Of a DNA stretch of 39,515 nucleotides, positions 1 through 8,190 are shown in pieces. Position 1 is the first letter of the stretch; the number at the start of each line of letters is the position of its first letter. Under the pieces are notes generated by a model. That model saw nothing but the letters and a program-made list of their open reading frames with translations, was not told the origin of the DNA and did no database searches. Source of the DNA: Candidatus Sysuimicrobiota bacterium CSP1-3 (GTDB taxonomy: Bacteria; Sysuimicrobiota; Sysuimicrobiia; Sysuimicrobiales; Humicultoraceae); the NCBI GenBank assembly GCA_001443485.1, contig LDXQ01000013.1, positions 1 to 39,515 on the forward strand, given 5' to 3'. A program made the translations under genes and the position numbers.

Positions 1-1
1 C

Positions 2-91
2 TACGCCTTCACGCCGCGGGAGACGGAGATGCTGCTCGCCGGCGGCCTGCTGCGGTTGATCCGGGACACGCAGCGGTCTCCCGTTCACTGA
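2..91 (+). CDS. C-terminal end of a probable aconitate hydratase (partial)
   Basis: Only the last 29 residues are present; the gene runs off the left edge. The tail contains FTPRE followed by LLAGGLL. To my reading this resembles the C-terminus of bacterial aconitases, where a similar TPRE(R)EILLAGGLLN stretch closes the swivel domain. Aconitase interconverts citrate and isocitrate with a 4Fe-4S cluster, which would fit the citrate synthase gene further along the window. The stop is TGA at 89-91. The cluster cysteines and swivel domain lie outside the window, so this call rests on a short tail alone. Another member of the aconitase/isopropylmalate dehydratase superfamily is possible. Confidence 0.42.
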   Translation, partial: YAFTPRETEMLLAGGLLRLIRDTQRSPVH

Positions 92-186
92 ACGAGTCCG
101 ATCCGCATAACGGCCCTGCCGCACGCGCCGCGCTGCCGGGTGCGCTGCGTCGTCGTCCCCGTGGGCTGCTCCGCCTCTTCTTCAGA

Positions 187-624
187 GTGCCTGTGTGGGT
201 GCACCGCCTGGGGCTGGGCGGGTGGGAACGACTGCTCGGTCTCCAGTGGATGCTCATCACCACTACCGGCCGGCGCACCGGGCGGCCGCATCGCGTGATG
301 GTGGACGTGCTGGGCTACGACGCGGCGACGGACACGTACCACGTGGAGGCGGCCTACGGCCGGCGCGCCGACTGGTACCGGAACATCCAGGCCCATCCCA
401 TCTTCCACGTCCAGGTGGGTCGGCACCGGTTCGCCGCGCGGGCGACGCCGCTATCTCCTGATCAGGGCGGAGAGCTCATGGTCAGGTTTTTTCGTCGCCG
501 ACCGACCTACACAAAGGCCGTCTTGCGAATGGTGGGTGTGCGCGTGCGGACGGAGGAAGAACTGAAGCAGTTAGGACGGTCACTGCTGCTACTGGCCGTT
601 TCGCCGGTGGATCGCGCCCTCTAA
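187..624 (+). CDS. Deazaflavin (F420)-dependent nitroreductase-family protein (DUF385-like)
   Basis: A 145-residue protein of the DUF385/Ddn split beta-barrel family, which binds F420 or flavin and reduces varied substrates. The core signature is visible: LLTTTGRRTG-type text (here MLITTTGRRTGRPHR, residues about 22-36), then the strand-rich stretch YHVEAAYGRRADWYRNIQAHP (residues about 51-71) where the family has GG...P.WY.N..A.P, and a C-terminal helix. The start is the GTG at 187. The frame stays open upstream and reads LLRLFFR, which resembles the family's usual N-terminus, but holds no better start codon. It lies 95 nt after the aconitase tail. Substrate and cofactor preference cannot be read from the sequence. 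Confidence 0.8.
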   Translation: MPVWVHRLGLGGWERLLGLQWMLITTTGRRTGRPHRVMVDVLGYDAATDTYHVEAAYGRRADWYRNIQAHPIFHVQVGRHRFAARATPLSPDQGGELMVRFFRRRPTYTKAVLRMVGVRVRTEEELKQLGRSLLLLAVSPVDRAL

Positions 625-689
625 CCTCGTACTTTCCCTGCGGGCCCCGCTTCTATCCCCGGCAGAGTCTTCCTTTCTCCGGTCTCTTT

Positions 690-1514
690 CTACGGTCCCT
701 TCGCCCGGACGTACTCCCGCACATCGATGTTGTAGACTACTTCCTCGACGGTGAACACCGCCCAGGGAGTGCCCTCGTCGAACCAGGTGACCGCGGCGAC
801 AATGGGCACCGTATTCCGCCCAACTGGGCCCCAGCGTAGGGCTGCGTTGACCCACAGGGTCTTGACTTCGCTCGCCGGACCTTTGTAGCGCATCGTTTCC
901 AGGAAGCGCAGCATCCCCGTCTTGGGATCGAAGCGCGCAACGAAACGCTCCTCATGCTCGTTGAACGGCACCACTAGTACTGCTGTCACTTCGTCCACCG
1001 GCTCCCAGTGCACCCGCGGGTCGGTGACGAGAATTGAGGGCAGCCAGAGGGATTCGGCCCACAGACCCAGGTTCGCGGCCTGGTTCACCTTAGGCTCACC
1101 CTCAGTGACTCCAAAGGGCAGTTCCAGGCGGCTGTTGCCATCGAGGTAATGCTCGTTGACCTTCATCAACGGCCATCCGAAGATGGTCGCCTCGATGTAG
1201 TGCCGGTAACCGCGCCCGGCATCGTGGGTGAAACGGAAACGCCCCGGGAAGGTGATCCCGCGAATCCGCATTTTCGCCCGCCCGGTCATCACCGCAGACT
1301 TAATCACCGGCACGTTCTCGCCGTAGAGCTGACGGTAGAAGCGCTGCACGGGCGCGGGCAAGCCGTCGGGCAGGGGAACAGTTTCCAGCTTCGGAGGCTG
1401 CTGGGGAAACGCTGGAAAGGGGGCGGGGTCCACCTGCAATCCCAGCCAGCCGAGCACGATGAGGGCGGCAAGGATGCGGACAAGGATGGCCATAACCTTG
1501 ATAAGGTTTCTCAT
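690..1514 (-). CDS. DUF6544-like membrane-anchored protein
   Basis: A 274-residue protein with one N-terminal hydrophobic segment (residues about 5-25, [18 protein letters not shown]) and a largely beta extracytoplasmic domain. The text [14 protein letters not shown] (residues about 50-65) and the later [25 protein letters not shown] are typical of the DUF6544 family, whose function is unknown. The ATG at 1514 is chosen because AGGAGGG stands about 11 nt upstream. An upstream in-frame ATG at 1571 would put coding sequence through the terminator hairpin after gdhA. It lies downstream of gdhA on the same strand but behind that hairpin, so it is probably transcribed separately or by read-through. 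I assign no function. Confidence 0.7.
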   Translation of the reverse strand: MRNLIKVMAILVRILAALIVLGWLGLQVDPAPFPAFPQQPPKLETVPLPDGLPAPVQRFYRQLYGENVPVIKSAVMTGRAKMRIRGITFPGRFRFTHDAGRGYRHYIEATIFGWPLMKVNEHYLDGNSRLELPFGVTEGEPKVNQAANLGLWAESLWLPSILVTDPRVHWEPVDEVTAVLVVPFNEHEERFVARFDPKTGMLRFLETMRYKGPASEVKTLWVNAALRWGPVGRNTVPIVAAVTWFDEGTPWAVFTVEEVVYNIDVREYVRAKGP

Positions 1515-1540
1515 GCGGGCCAACCCTCCTGACCTGACAA

Positions 1541-1576
1541 AATCGCGGAGGTGCGTGAGTACTTCGCGCACCTCCG
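1541..1576 (-). terminator. Rho-independent terminator of gdhA
   Basis: A perfect 10-bp inverted repeat (1546-1555 CGGAGGTGCG with 1567-1576 CGCACCTCCG) encloses an 11-nt loop. Read on the minus strand, the stem is followed by CGATTTTG, a short T tract. It lies about 29 nt past the glutamate dehydrogenase stop codon. This is the only convincing intrinsic terminator I found in the window. Confidence 0.75.
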
Positions 1577-1604
1577 GTCAGCAGTCGACGGCGTTGCGAT
1601 CAGG

Positions 1605-2876
1605 CTACGGGTAAATGCCGCGGACCATCAGGGCCTCGGCCACACGCTCGATGGCGCGGATCAGGGCGCCGGTCCGCATGTTCGTCTTCTTCTCCTGGCC
1701 CGTCTGCAGCACCTGGCCGAAGCTGCGCACCATGATGCGCTCCAGGTTCTGGTTCACTTCCTCCTCCGTCCAGAAGAACTGCTGCAGCCCCTGGACCCAC
1801 TCGAAGTAGGAGACGATCACCCCGCCGGCGTTGGCCAGGATGTCGGGGATGACCATGATGCCCTTCTTGTCCAGGATCTCGTCGGCGTCCGGCGTTGTCG
1901 GGCCGTTGGCGCCCTCGGCGATGATCTTGGCCTTGACGTCGGCGGCATTCCGGCCGGTGATTTCGCCCTCCAGCGCGCCCGGCGACAGGATGTCGCAGGG
2001 GAGGGTGACGACCTCCTCGATCGGCAGCCGCTCCGTGCCGGGGAAACCCACGACCGATCCCGTCTCCGCCTTCCACTTCAGGAGCGCGCGGGGGTCGAAG
2101 CCCTTCGGGTTGTAGACGCCGCCGCGGGAGTCGCTGGCGCCGGTGATGATGCAGCCCAGGTCGTGCAGCAGGTAAGCGGCCACAGAGCTGACGTTGCCAT
2201 ACCCGGTGACGACGACCTTCGAGCCCTTCAACGACGTGCCGAGGTGCTTGGCGGCCTCGCGCGCGGCGATCATCACGCCGCGGCCTGTGGCCTCAAACCT
2301 CCCCTGCGAGCCGCCGATGGGGATCGGCTTTCCGGTGACGACGGCGGGGATGGAGTAGCCGCGGTGCATGCTGTAGGTGTCCATGATCCAGGCCATCGTC
2401 TGCGGGTTGGTGCCCACGTCCGGGGCCGGGATGTCGCCCTCGGGGCTCATCATGATGCTGATCTCGGTGGCGTAGCGGCGGGTGAGGTGCTCCAGTTCGT
2501 CGCTGGACAGTTCCTTGGGGTTGACGACCACGCCGCCCTTGGCGCCGCCGTAGGGCAGGCCGGCCACGGAGCACTTCCACGTCATCCACATGGCCAGCGC
2601 GCGCACTTCGTTCAGTGTGACGTCGGGGTGGTAGCGGATCCCGCCCTTGGTCGGGCCGAGCACGGTGCTGTGGTGCACCCGGTGTCCGGTGAAGATGCGC
2701 ACGGAACCGTCGTCCATCTTCACCGGGAAGTTCACCGTCAGCTCCCGCTTCGGGTAGGCCAGAAACTCGCGGATGCCCCGCTTCAGCGGCAGATAGTCGG
2801 CGGCGATGTCAAACTGCCGTAACGCCATCTCCCAGGGGTCTTCACGCGCGGTCGGGACTAAGGTCTTGGCGGTCAT
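1605..2876 (-). CDS. gdhA: Glutamate dehydrogenase
   Basis: A 423-residue Glu/Leu/Phe/Val dehydrogenase catalysing reversible oxidative deamination of glutamate to 2-oxoglutarate and ammonia. Visible motifs: the substrate loop GPTKGGIRYHP (residues about 75-85), the catalytic-lysine stretch GLPYGGAKGGV (about 105-115), PAPDVGT with the catalytic aspartate (about 150-156), and a Rossmann motif VVTGYGNVSS. Length matches the hexameric bacterial/archaeal class of about 420 residues. The ATG at 2876 is preferred because AGGAGGGAGACA lies directly before it; an ATG at 2891 would overlap that ribosome site. The gene is divergent from malic enzyme, with tandem ATCGGGC boxes in its promoter. It probably feeds glutamate carbon to the TCA cycle. 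NAD or NADP preference cannot be read by eye. Confidence 0.95.
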   Translation of the reverse strand: MTAKTLVPTAREDPWEMALRQFDIAADYLPLKRGIREFLAYPKRELTVNFPVKMDDGSVRIFTGHRVHHSTVLGPTKGGIRYHPDVTLNEVRALAMWMTWKCSVAGLPYGGAKGGVVVNPKELSSDELEHLTRRYATEISIMMSPEGDIPAPDVGTNPQTMAWIMDTYSMHRGYSIPAVVTGKPIPIGGSQGRFEATGRGVMIAAREAAKHLGTSLKGSKVVVTGYGNVSSVAAYLLHDLGCIITGASDSRGGVYNPKGFDPRALLKWKAETGSVVGFPGTERLPIEEVVTLPCDILSPGALEGEITGRNAADVKAKIIAEGANGPTTPDADEILDKKGIMVIPDILANAGGVIVSYFEWVQGLQQFFWTEEEVNQNLERIMVRSFGQVLQTGQEKKTNMRTGALIRAIERVAEALMVRGIYP

Positions 2877-2971
2877 TGTCTCCCTCCTCATGGGGCGGAT
2901 TCACTCTTCGTCCGGGCCGATCACTTCCTCAAGTTGCCTGCGCAGGCCGGTAAGCGTGCGGCGCCATCAGC

Positions 2972-3039
2972 AGTATAGGGAGGGCGATTTCGACCCCCCA
3001 TCGGGCGAGAGGTGGGTTCTCATCGGGCGGTCGCCTGAT
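2972..3039 (-). promoter_or_regulatory. gdhA promoter with tandem ATCGGGC boxes
   Basis: On the minus strand a -10 hexamer TATACT (2972-2977) is followed upstream by a 22-nt gap and then box 3000-3017 (ATCGGGC-GAGA-GGTGGGT). A second box lies 22 bp further at 3022-3039 (ATCGGGC-GGTC-GCCTGAT). The 17-bp-spaced -35 position reads TGGGGG, unlike TTGACA, so an activator at the boxes is inferred. Confidence 0.5.
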
Positions 3040-3114
3040 GGGCGCCCGCGCCTTTCCGCCAGCGCGCGCGGGTCGAGCGCCGCGCCCGCGCATCCGCCCG
3101 AATGAGTAGGGAAA

Positions 3115-3159
3115 ATCGGGCTCCGGCCCGATGGAGGGGTTCATCCCCGACGATACGCT
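3115..3159 (+). promoter_or_regulatory. Malic enzyme promoter with the perfect ATCGGGC-N4-GCCCGAT box
   Basis: The box at 3115-3132 (ATCGGGC-TCCG-GCCCGAT) is the only instance with both 7-nt arms perfect. A weak -10, TACGCT, lies at 3154-3159 after a 21-nt gap, which would place the transcript start near 3166, about 32 nt before the gene. The right arm continues as GATGG, as in several other copies. Confidence 0.45.
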
Positions 3160-3197
3160 GGATCGGGTAGGTCTATCCGCCTTCATGAAGGGGTGCG

Positions 3198-5477
3198 ATG
3201 CCGATGCTGCGCGAGGACGCGCTCGAGTACCACAGCCGGGGTCGCCCCGGCAAGATCGCCATTGCCCTGACCAAGTCCTGCGCCACCCAGCGCGACCTCT
3301 CCCTGGCCTACACGCCGGGGGTGGCCGAGCCGGTGCGGGAGATCCACAAGGACCCGCTGGAGGCGTTCAAGTACACGGCTCGCGGCAACCTGGTCGCCGT
3401 GGTCACCAACGGCACGGCGGTGCTGGGCCTGGGCAACGTCGGCGCCCTGGCCGGCAAGCCGGTGATGGAGGGCAAGGGTCTGCTTTTTAAGCGCTTCGCC
3501 GACGTAGACGTCTTCGACATCGAGATCGACGCCACCGATCCCGACGAGATCGTGCGCATCGTCAAGGCGCTGGAGCCCACCTTCGGCGGCATCAACCTGG
3601 AAGACATCAAGGCGCCGGAGTGCTTCTACATCGAAGAGCGGCTGAAGGGACTGATGGACATCCCCGTCTTCCATGACGACCAGCACGGGACGGCGATCAT
3701 CAGCGGCGCCGCCCTGCTCAACGCTCTGGAGGTCGTGGGCAAGCCCATCGACAAGGTGCGCATCGTCATCAGCGGCGCCGGTGCTTCGGCCATCGCCTCC
3801 GCCGAGTTCTTCGTCAGGCTGGGCGTGCCCCGAGAGCACATCATGCTCGTGGACACCAAGGGCGTCATCTACAAGGGCCGTACCGAAGGGATAAACCCTT
3901 ACAAGGATCGGTTTGCCGTGGAGACACCGGCCCGCACGCTGGCCGACGCCCTGGTCGGCGCCGACGTGTTCCTCGGCCTCTCGGCGCCCAACATCGTCAC
4001 GCCGAATATGGTGCGGTCGATGGCCCGCGAGCCGATCGTCATCGCCATGGCCAACCCCGACCCGGAGATCACCTACGACGACGCGCGGGCGGCCCGGCCC
4101 GACGCCATCGTGGCCACCGGGCGGTCCGACTATCCGAATCAGGTGAACAACGTGCTGGGCTTCCCCTTCATCTTCCGCGGGGCGCTGGACGTGCGGGCGC
4201 GGGCGATCAACGACGAGATGAAGATCGCCGCCAGCAAGGCGCTGGCCGCTCTGGCGAAGGAGGAGGTGCCCGACTCGGTGCTGCGGGCCTACGGCCTGGA
4301 GATGCTGCGCTTCGGACGGGACTACCTGATCCCCAAACCGCTCGACCCGCGGGTGCCGCTGTGGGTGGCGCCGGCCGTCGCCGAGGCGGCGATGGCCACC
4401 GGCGTGGCCCGGCGGAAGGTCGACCTGGCCGCCTACCGCGAGGAACTGGCGCGCCGCCTGGTGCGTGGCTACGAGGTGACGTGCATCATCACCCAGAAGG
4501 CCAAGGCGGCGCCGAAGCGCGTCGTCTTCTCCGAGGGTGAGGAGCCGAAGATCATCCGCGCCGCGGCGATCCTGCACCGCGACGGACTGGCCCAGCCGAT
4601 CCTACTGGGGCGCGAGCCGGTCGTCCGCACCCGGATGGAGGAGATGGGGGTGGCCATTCCGGTCGAGATCATCAACCCCGATCTCTCGCCGCGCCTGGAC
4701 GCGTACGCCGCGGCACTCTACGAGGTGCGCCAGCGTAAGGGAATCACTCTGCGCGAAGCCCGGGCGCTGCTGCGCCAGCCCAACTACTTCGCCGCGATGA
4801 TGCTGCGGGCCGGCGACACCGACGCCTTCGTCGCCGGGCTGACCTACCACTACCCGGACGTCATCCGGCCCGCCCTGCAGGTGATCGGACCGGCGCCCGG
4901 GGTCTCCCGCGTCGCCGGGCTGTACGTGGTCATCCACGACGGCCACGTCTATCTGCTGGCGGACCCCACGGTGAACTTCGATCCCACGGCCGAGGAACTC
5001 GCCGACATCGCCGTGATGGCGGCGGAGAAGGCGCGGGAGTTCGACATCACGCCGCGCGTCGCCATGCTCTCCTTCTCCAACTTCGGTTCGACCCGTCACC
5101 CGCGGTCGGCCAAGATGGCCGAGGCCACGGCGCTGGTGCGCCGCCGCCGGCCGGACCTGATGATCGACGGGGAGATGATGGTGGAGATCGCGGTCTCGCC
5201 GGAGCAGCGCGCCGCGGACTATCCGTTCTCCGCCCTGGTCGGGGAGGCCAACGTGCTGATCTTCCCCAGCCTGGAGGCGGCCAACACCGGCTACAAACTC
5301 CTGCAGCACCTGGGCGGGGCCGTGGCCATCGGCCCAATCCTGATGGGCATGGCCAAGCCGGTGCACGTCCTCAGCCGCGGGACGGAGGTCTCGGACATCG
5401 TCAACATCGCGGCCATCGCGGTCGTGGACGCGCAGGAGGTCGACCGCGGGCGCGCCATCGCCAAGGTGGTCGCCTAA
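3198..5477 (+). CDS. maeB: NADP-type malic enzyme fused to a phosphotransacetylase-like domain
   Basis: A 759-residue hybrid of the MaeB class, which oxidatively decarboxylates malate to pyruvate. The N-terminal malic domain (about 10-160) has [23 protein letters not shown] and the metal/catalytic stretch [10 protein letters not shown]. The NAD(P)-binding domain (about 160-400) has [11 protein letters not shown] and [11 protein letters not shown]. From about residue 430 a phosphate acetyltransferase-like domain begins ([16 protein letters not shown]) and runs to the end. In characterised hybrids this domain is thought to be regulatory, responding to acetyl-CoA, rather than catalytic. The ATG at 3198 is preceded by GAAGGGG. 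It is followed after 12 nt by the CBS-BON gene, so the two are probably co-transcribed. Confidence 0.93.
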   Translation: MPMLREDALEYHSRGRPGKIAIALTKSCATQRDLSLAYTPGVAEPVREIHKDPLEAFKYTARGNLVAVVTNGTAVLGLGNVGALAGKPVMEGKGLLFKRFADVDVFDIEIDATDPDEIVRIVKALEPTFGGINLEDIKAPECFYIEERLKGLMDIPVFHDDQHGTAIISGAALLNALEVVGKPIDKVRIVISGAGASAIASAEFFVRLGVPREHIMLVDTKGVIYKGRTEGINPYKDRFAVETPARTLADALVGADVFLGLSAPNIVTPNMVRSMAREPIVIAMANPDPEITYDDARAARPDAIVATGRSDYPNQVNNVLGFPFIFRGALDVRARAINDEMKIAASKALAALAKEEVPDSVLRAYGLEMLRFGRDYLIPKPLDPRVPLWVAPAVAEAAMATGVARRKVDLAAYREELARRLVRGYEVTCIITQKAKAAPKRVVFSEGEEPKIIRAAAILHRDGLAQPILLGREPVVRTRMEEMGVAIPVEIINPDLSPRLDAYAAALYEVRQRKGITLREARALLRQPNYFAAMMLRAGDTDAFVAGLTYHYPDVIRPALQVIGPAPGVSRVAGLYVVIHDGHVYLLADPTVNFDPTAEELADIAVMAAEKAREFDITPRVAMLSFSNFGSTRHPRSAKMAEATALVRRRRPDLMIDGEMMVEIAVSPEQRAADYPFSALVGEANVLIFPSLEAANTGYKLLQHLGGAVAIGPILMGMAKPVHVLSRGTEVSDIVNIAAIAVVDAQEVDRGRAIAKVVA

Positions 5478-5489
5478 GGAGGGAATGCG

Positions 5490-6161
5490 GTGCAGGCCAA
5501 AGAGATCATGTCCTCGCCGGTGCTGACCGTGGCGCCGGAGACGCCGGTGCGGGACGCCGTGCAGTTGATGCTGGGCAACCACGTCAGCGGCCTCCCGGTG
5601 GTGGACGCGCGCGGCCACCTGGTGGGGGTCATCACCGAGGCGGACCTGCTCCTCAAAGAGGTGGAGCCGAAACCGCCCACGCCGGTGGTGGAATGGGCCG
5701 GGCCGTGGCTCTGGTTCGAGCGCTGGGTCGGCGCCCACCGCAAGGCCGAGGGGCGCACGGTGGGCGAGGTGATGACACACCACGTCGTCACCGCCGACGA
5801 GGAGACGCCGGTGCACGAGCTGGCGGCGCGTATGGTGCGCCACCAGATCAACCGGCTGCCCATCGTCCGCGGCCGGGAGGTCGTGGGGATCGTCACGCGT
5901 GCGGACATCCTGAAGGTCTTCCTGCGCAGCAACGAGGACCTGGCCGCGGAGGCGCAACGGATCGTCGACGACTTCATCCGGCCGCTAGAGGAGGTGCGCG
6001 CCTCCGTGAAGCGGGGGGTGCTGGTGCTGCGCGGGCGGCTGGCCTCCCCCGGGCGGCGCGCCACCCTGCTGGCGCAGGTGGAGCATATCGACGGCCTGAT
6101 CGCTATCGACGCCGCCGACCTGGAGCACGCCTTCCCGGAGCACGTGCGCATCGGGGAATGA
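5490..6161 (+). CDS. CBS-pair and BON domain protein
   Basis: A 223-residue cytoplasmic protein. CBS motif 1 occupies about residues 5-55 (IMSSPVLTVAPETPVRDAV, then GLPVVDARGHLVGVITEADLL). CBS motif 2 occupies about 92-142 (VMTHHVVTADEETPVHELA, then RLPIVRGREVVGIVTRADIL). A BON-like domain follows (about 155-215). CBS pairs bind adenine nucleotides, so an energy-sensing or regulatory role is plausible, but no partner enzyme domain is present. The GTG at 5490 follows AAGGAGGG, a strong ribosome site. It sits 12 nt after malic enzyme and may modulate it or simply share its transcript. Confidence 0.85.
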   Translation: MQAKEIMSSPVLTVAPETPVRDAVQLMLGNHVSGLPVVDARGHLVGVITEADLLLKEVEPKPPTPVVEWAGPWLWFERWVGAHRKAEGRTVGEVMTHHVVTADEETPVHELAARMVRHQINRLPIVRGREVVGIVTRADILKVFLRSNEDLAAEAQRIVDDFIRPLEEVRASVKRGVLVLRGRLASPGRRATLLAQVEHIDGLIAIDAADLEHAFPEHVRIGE

Positions 6162-6211
6162 TCGGCGCGACGTAGGTTCCTGAGACCACCGACTCCTCGT
6201 TTTCACTCGCT

Positions 6212-6260
6212 TACAATCTAGGGAGCGACCGTGCATCCGGGTATCGGGCGGGCGTCTGAT
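6212..6260 (+). promoter_or_regulatory. Aldo/keto reductase promoter region with a downstream ATCGGGC box
   Basis: A -10-like TACAAT lies at 6212-6217. A box (ATCGGGC-GGGC-GTCTGAT) follows at 6243-6260, directly before the Shine-Dalgarno region. Here the box would fall about +19 to +36 in the leader, a repressing position, unlike the other copies. On the opposite strand TAGATT (6215-6220) lies 22 nt from the box in the usual geometry, so a leftward antisense promoter is also possible. Confidence 0.35.
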
Positions 6261-6281
6261 CTTCGAGGGAGGGATCGGGGA

Positions 6282-7256
6282 GTGGAGTACCGCGAGTTCG
6301 GTCGCACGGGTTGGAAGATCTCGACCATCGGATTCGGCGCGTGGGCCATCGGCCGCGAATGGGGGCCGGTGGACGACCGCGACTCGATGACCGCGCTGCA
6401 CCGGGCGCTGGACCTGGGCGTGAACTTCTTCGACACCGCGGACGTCTACGGCAGCGAACGGTTGCTGGCCCGCCTGCGGCAGGAGCGGCGCGAGCCCTTC
6501 TACGTTGCTACGAAGGCCGGGCGCCGCCTCCGGCCCCACGTCGCGGATGGCTACAATCGCCAGAACCTCACCGCCTTCGTGGAGGACAGCCTGCGCGCCC
6601 TGCGCACGGAGACCATCGACCTGCTGCAACTGCACTGCCCGCCGACGGAGGTCTATTCTCGGCCGGAGGTCTTCGGGATGCTGGACGACCTGGCCGCGCA
6701 GGGGAAGATTCGCTACTACGGCGTCAGCGTGGAGAAGGTCGCGGAAGCTCTGAAGGCGATCGAGTATCCCCACGTGCAGTCGGTGCAGATCATCTTCAAC
6801 ATCTTCCGGCAGAAACCGGAGGAGGAGTTCTTTCCCGCAGCCCGGCGCCGCCGCGTGGGCATCCTGGCGCGGGTGCCGCTGGCCTCCGGGCTGCTCACCG
6901 GCAAGATGGCGCCCGCCACGGCGTTTGCCCCTGACGACCACCGGAACTTCAACCGCCACGGCGAGGCGTTTGACCGGGGGGAGACCTTCGCCGGGGTGGA
7001 CTTCGAGGAGGGACTGGCCGCCGTGGAGGAAGTGCGCCCGCTCGTGCCGGTCGGCGCCTCCATGGCGCAGCTGGCTCTGCGCTGGATCCTGATGTTCGAC
7101 GCGGTCAGCAGCACCATCCCCGGGGCGAAGAATCCGGCGCAGGTGGAGGACAACGTCCGCGCCGCCGACGTGCCGGCGCTGCCGGACGCGGCGATGGCGC
7201 GGATCCGGGAGATCTACGACCGGCGCATCCGCGCGCTCGTGCACCAGAACTGGTGA
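6282..7256 (+). CDS. Aldo/keto reductase
   Basis: A 324-residue NADPH-dependent (beta/alpha)8 aldo/keto reductase. The catalytic tetrad positions are visible: Asp and Tyr in NFFDTADVYG (about 46-55), Lys in VATKAGRR (about 77-84), and His in LLQLHCPP (about 118-125). The cofactor-binding C-terminal part has LVPVGASMAQLALRW and TIPGAKNPAQVEDN. The GTG at 6282 is chosen because the family's N-terminus (EYREFGRTGWKIS) starts right there and GGGAGGGATCGGGG precedes it. An in-frame GTG at 6231 would put the regulatory box inside the gene. The gene is convergent with the radical SAM gene, with only 3 nt between the two stops. The natural substrate is unknown. Confidence 0.92.
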   Translation: MEYREFGRTGWKISTIGFGAWAIGREWGPVDDRDSMTALHRALDLGVNFFDTADVYGSERLLARLRQERREPFYVATKAGRRLRPHVADGYNRQNLTAFVEDSLRALRTETIDLLQLHCPPTEVYSRPEVFGMLDDLAAQGKIRYYGVSVEKVAEALKAIEYPHVQSVQIIFNIFRQKPEEEFFPAARRRRVGILARVPLASGLLTGKMAPATAFAPDDHRNFNRHGEAFDRGETFAGVDFEEGLAAVEEVRPLVPVGASMAQLALRWILMFDAVSSTIPGAKNPAQVEDNVRAADVPALPDAAMARIREIYDRRIRALVHQNW

Positions 7257-7259
7257 CGG

Positions 7260-8177
7260 TCAGGTTGTTGGTTCGGACTCCGCAGGGACGCCGTACATCT
7301 GGTCCGGGGTGAGGAGGTCCGGGAACCGCTCCCGCAGGGCGCGGCGGGCCTCGTAGCAGAGGTGGCAGGCGTCCGCGTACCCCTCCTCGACCTGTAGCCC
7401 GTAGCGGCGGACCAGTTCCGCCGGACCGCCGGCCAGCAGCGGGCCGGCGATGGGATGGGTATCCGGGTCGAACTCCGCGCAGATCTCGCGCAGCGGGGTG
7501 CGGAAGAGATTACCCAGCACGATGCCCTGGCAGAGGTGCACGTAGCCGAACGGGTCCACGTGCACCCGGCCGGGATCGCGCAGATCCTCACAGGGACATG
7601 TCGTGAAGTCTGCCCACGATCGCCGGGCGGCGCGTTCTACCAGGCGGGCCGCCGCCCGCCCGCGGTGCATCACCGCCGATTCCCCCGGCGGAAGCTGGCC
7701 CACCGCGGCCGCGGCGCCGGTTGCCTCCGGTGCGGCGATCGTGATCACGGCCAGCGGGATGCCCAGGACCTCGGCCGCCGCCTGCGCAAACTCGGCTTGG
7801 CGCCCGGACCTCTCGCTGCCGTGGTACGGATCACGGCTGACGGAGAGATCCTGGATCAGGCCGGCAAAGGGCCGGAGCCACTCCAGGGCGTCCTTCAGAT
7901 CGGTGGCCCAGTAGGCGTTGGAGACCACACCGACCCGGAAGTTCAGGTGAGCGGCCATCCGCACCCCATGAAGGAGGATGGGGTAGTAAAGAAAGGGTTC
8001 GCCGCCTTCGAAGTAGATCCAGTCAATCGTGCCGACGTCCCTGGCCTGATGCAGGATCCGGCGGATGTCCTGGATCGTCATCGTGCCATCCTGCCAGGGA
8101 CTCCCCCAGACGAAGCAGTGGTCGCACTCGAGGTTGCACTGGTAGGTGAGCAAAAGGTGCAGACCGCGAAGGTTCAT
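7260..8177 (-). CDS. Radical SAM protein with a C-terminal cysteine-rich (SPASM-like) region
   Basis: A 305-residue radical SAM enzyme. The cluster motif CNLECDHC (Cys14, Cys18, Cys21) lies right after the LLLTYQ strand, and the glycine-rich stretch YFEGGEPFLYY (about 53-63) is the usual SAM-binding element. The C-terminal third carries extra cysteines (TTCPCEDL, HVDPFGYVHLCQG, DACHLCYEARR), resembling SPASM or twitch auxiliary-cluster regions of peptide-modifying members. The ATG at 8177 follows GGGAGGG. It is the last gene of a minus-strand operon, 13 nt after the 12-heme cytochrome, which raises the possibility that it modifies that protein or a partner. The substrate is unknown; no short precursor peptide is evident nearby. 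Confidence 0.85.
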   Translation of the reverse strand: MNLRGLHLLLTYQCNLECDHCFVWGSPWQDGTMTIQDIRRILHQARDVGTIDWIYFEGGEPFLYYPILLHGVRMAAHLNFRVGVVSNAYWATDLKDALEWLRPFAGLIQDLSVSRDPYHGSERSGRQAEFAQAAAEVLGIPLAVITIAAPEATGAAAAVGQLPPGESAVMHRGRAAARLVERAARRSWADFTTCPCEDLRDPGRVHVDPFGYVHLCQGIVLGNLFRTPLREICAEFDPDTHPIAGPLLAGGPAELVRRYGLQVEEGYADACHLCYEARRALRERFPDLLTPDQMYGVPAESEPTT

Positions 8178-8190
8178 CGGCGCCCTCCCG

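Larger units (their letters stand above)
2877..3197. other. Divergent regulatory gap between gdhA and the malic enzyme gene
   Basis: A 321-nt stretch without a credible gene. It holds the gdhA promoter with two tandem boxes (3000 and 3022), a perfect palindromic box at 3115-3132, and an isolated half-site GCCCGAA at 3096-3102. The short frames crossing it are rich in Arg, Pro and Ser, as expected for noncoding high-GC DNA. Confidence 0.6.

Noticed and set aside
638-648. Short GC hairpin GCGG-GCC-CCGC between the convergent genes ending at 624 and 690
   Set aside because: The stem is only four base pairs with no T tract; too weak for a terminator call.
1551-2822. 423-residue plus-strand open frame
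   Set aside because: It is antisense to gdhA and has the composition of a shadow frame.
2990-3135. Reading the repeated ATCGGGC elements as REP-like mobile repeats
   Set aside because: Copies are short, variable in the spacer, absent from convergent gaps and positioned relative to -10 hexamers; a regulatory site explains this better, though REP origin is not excluded.
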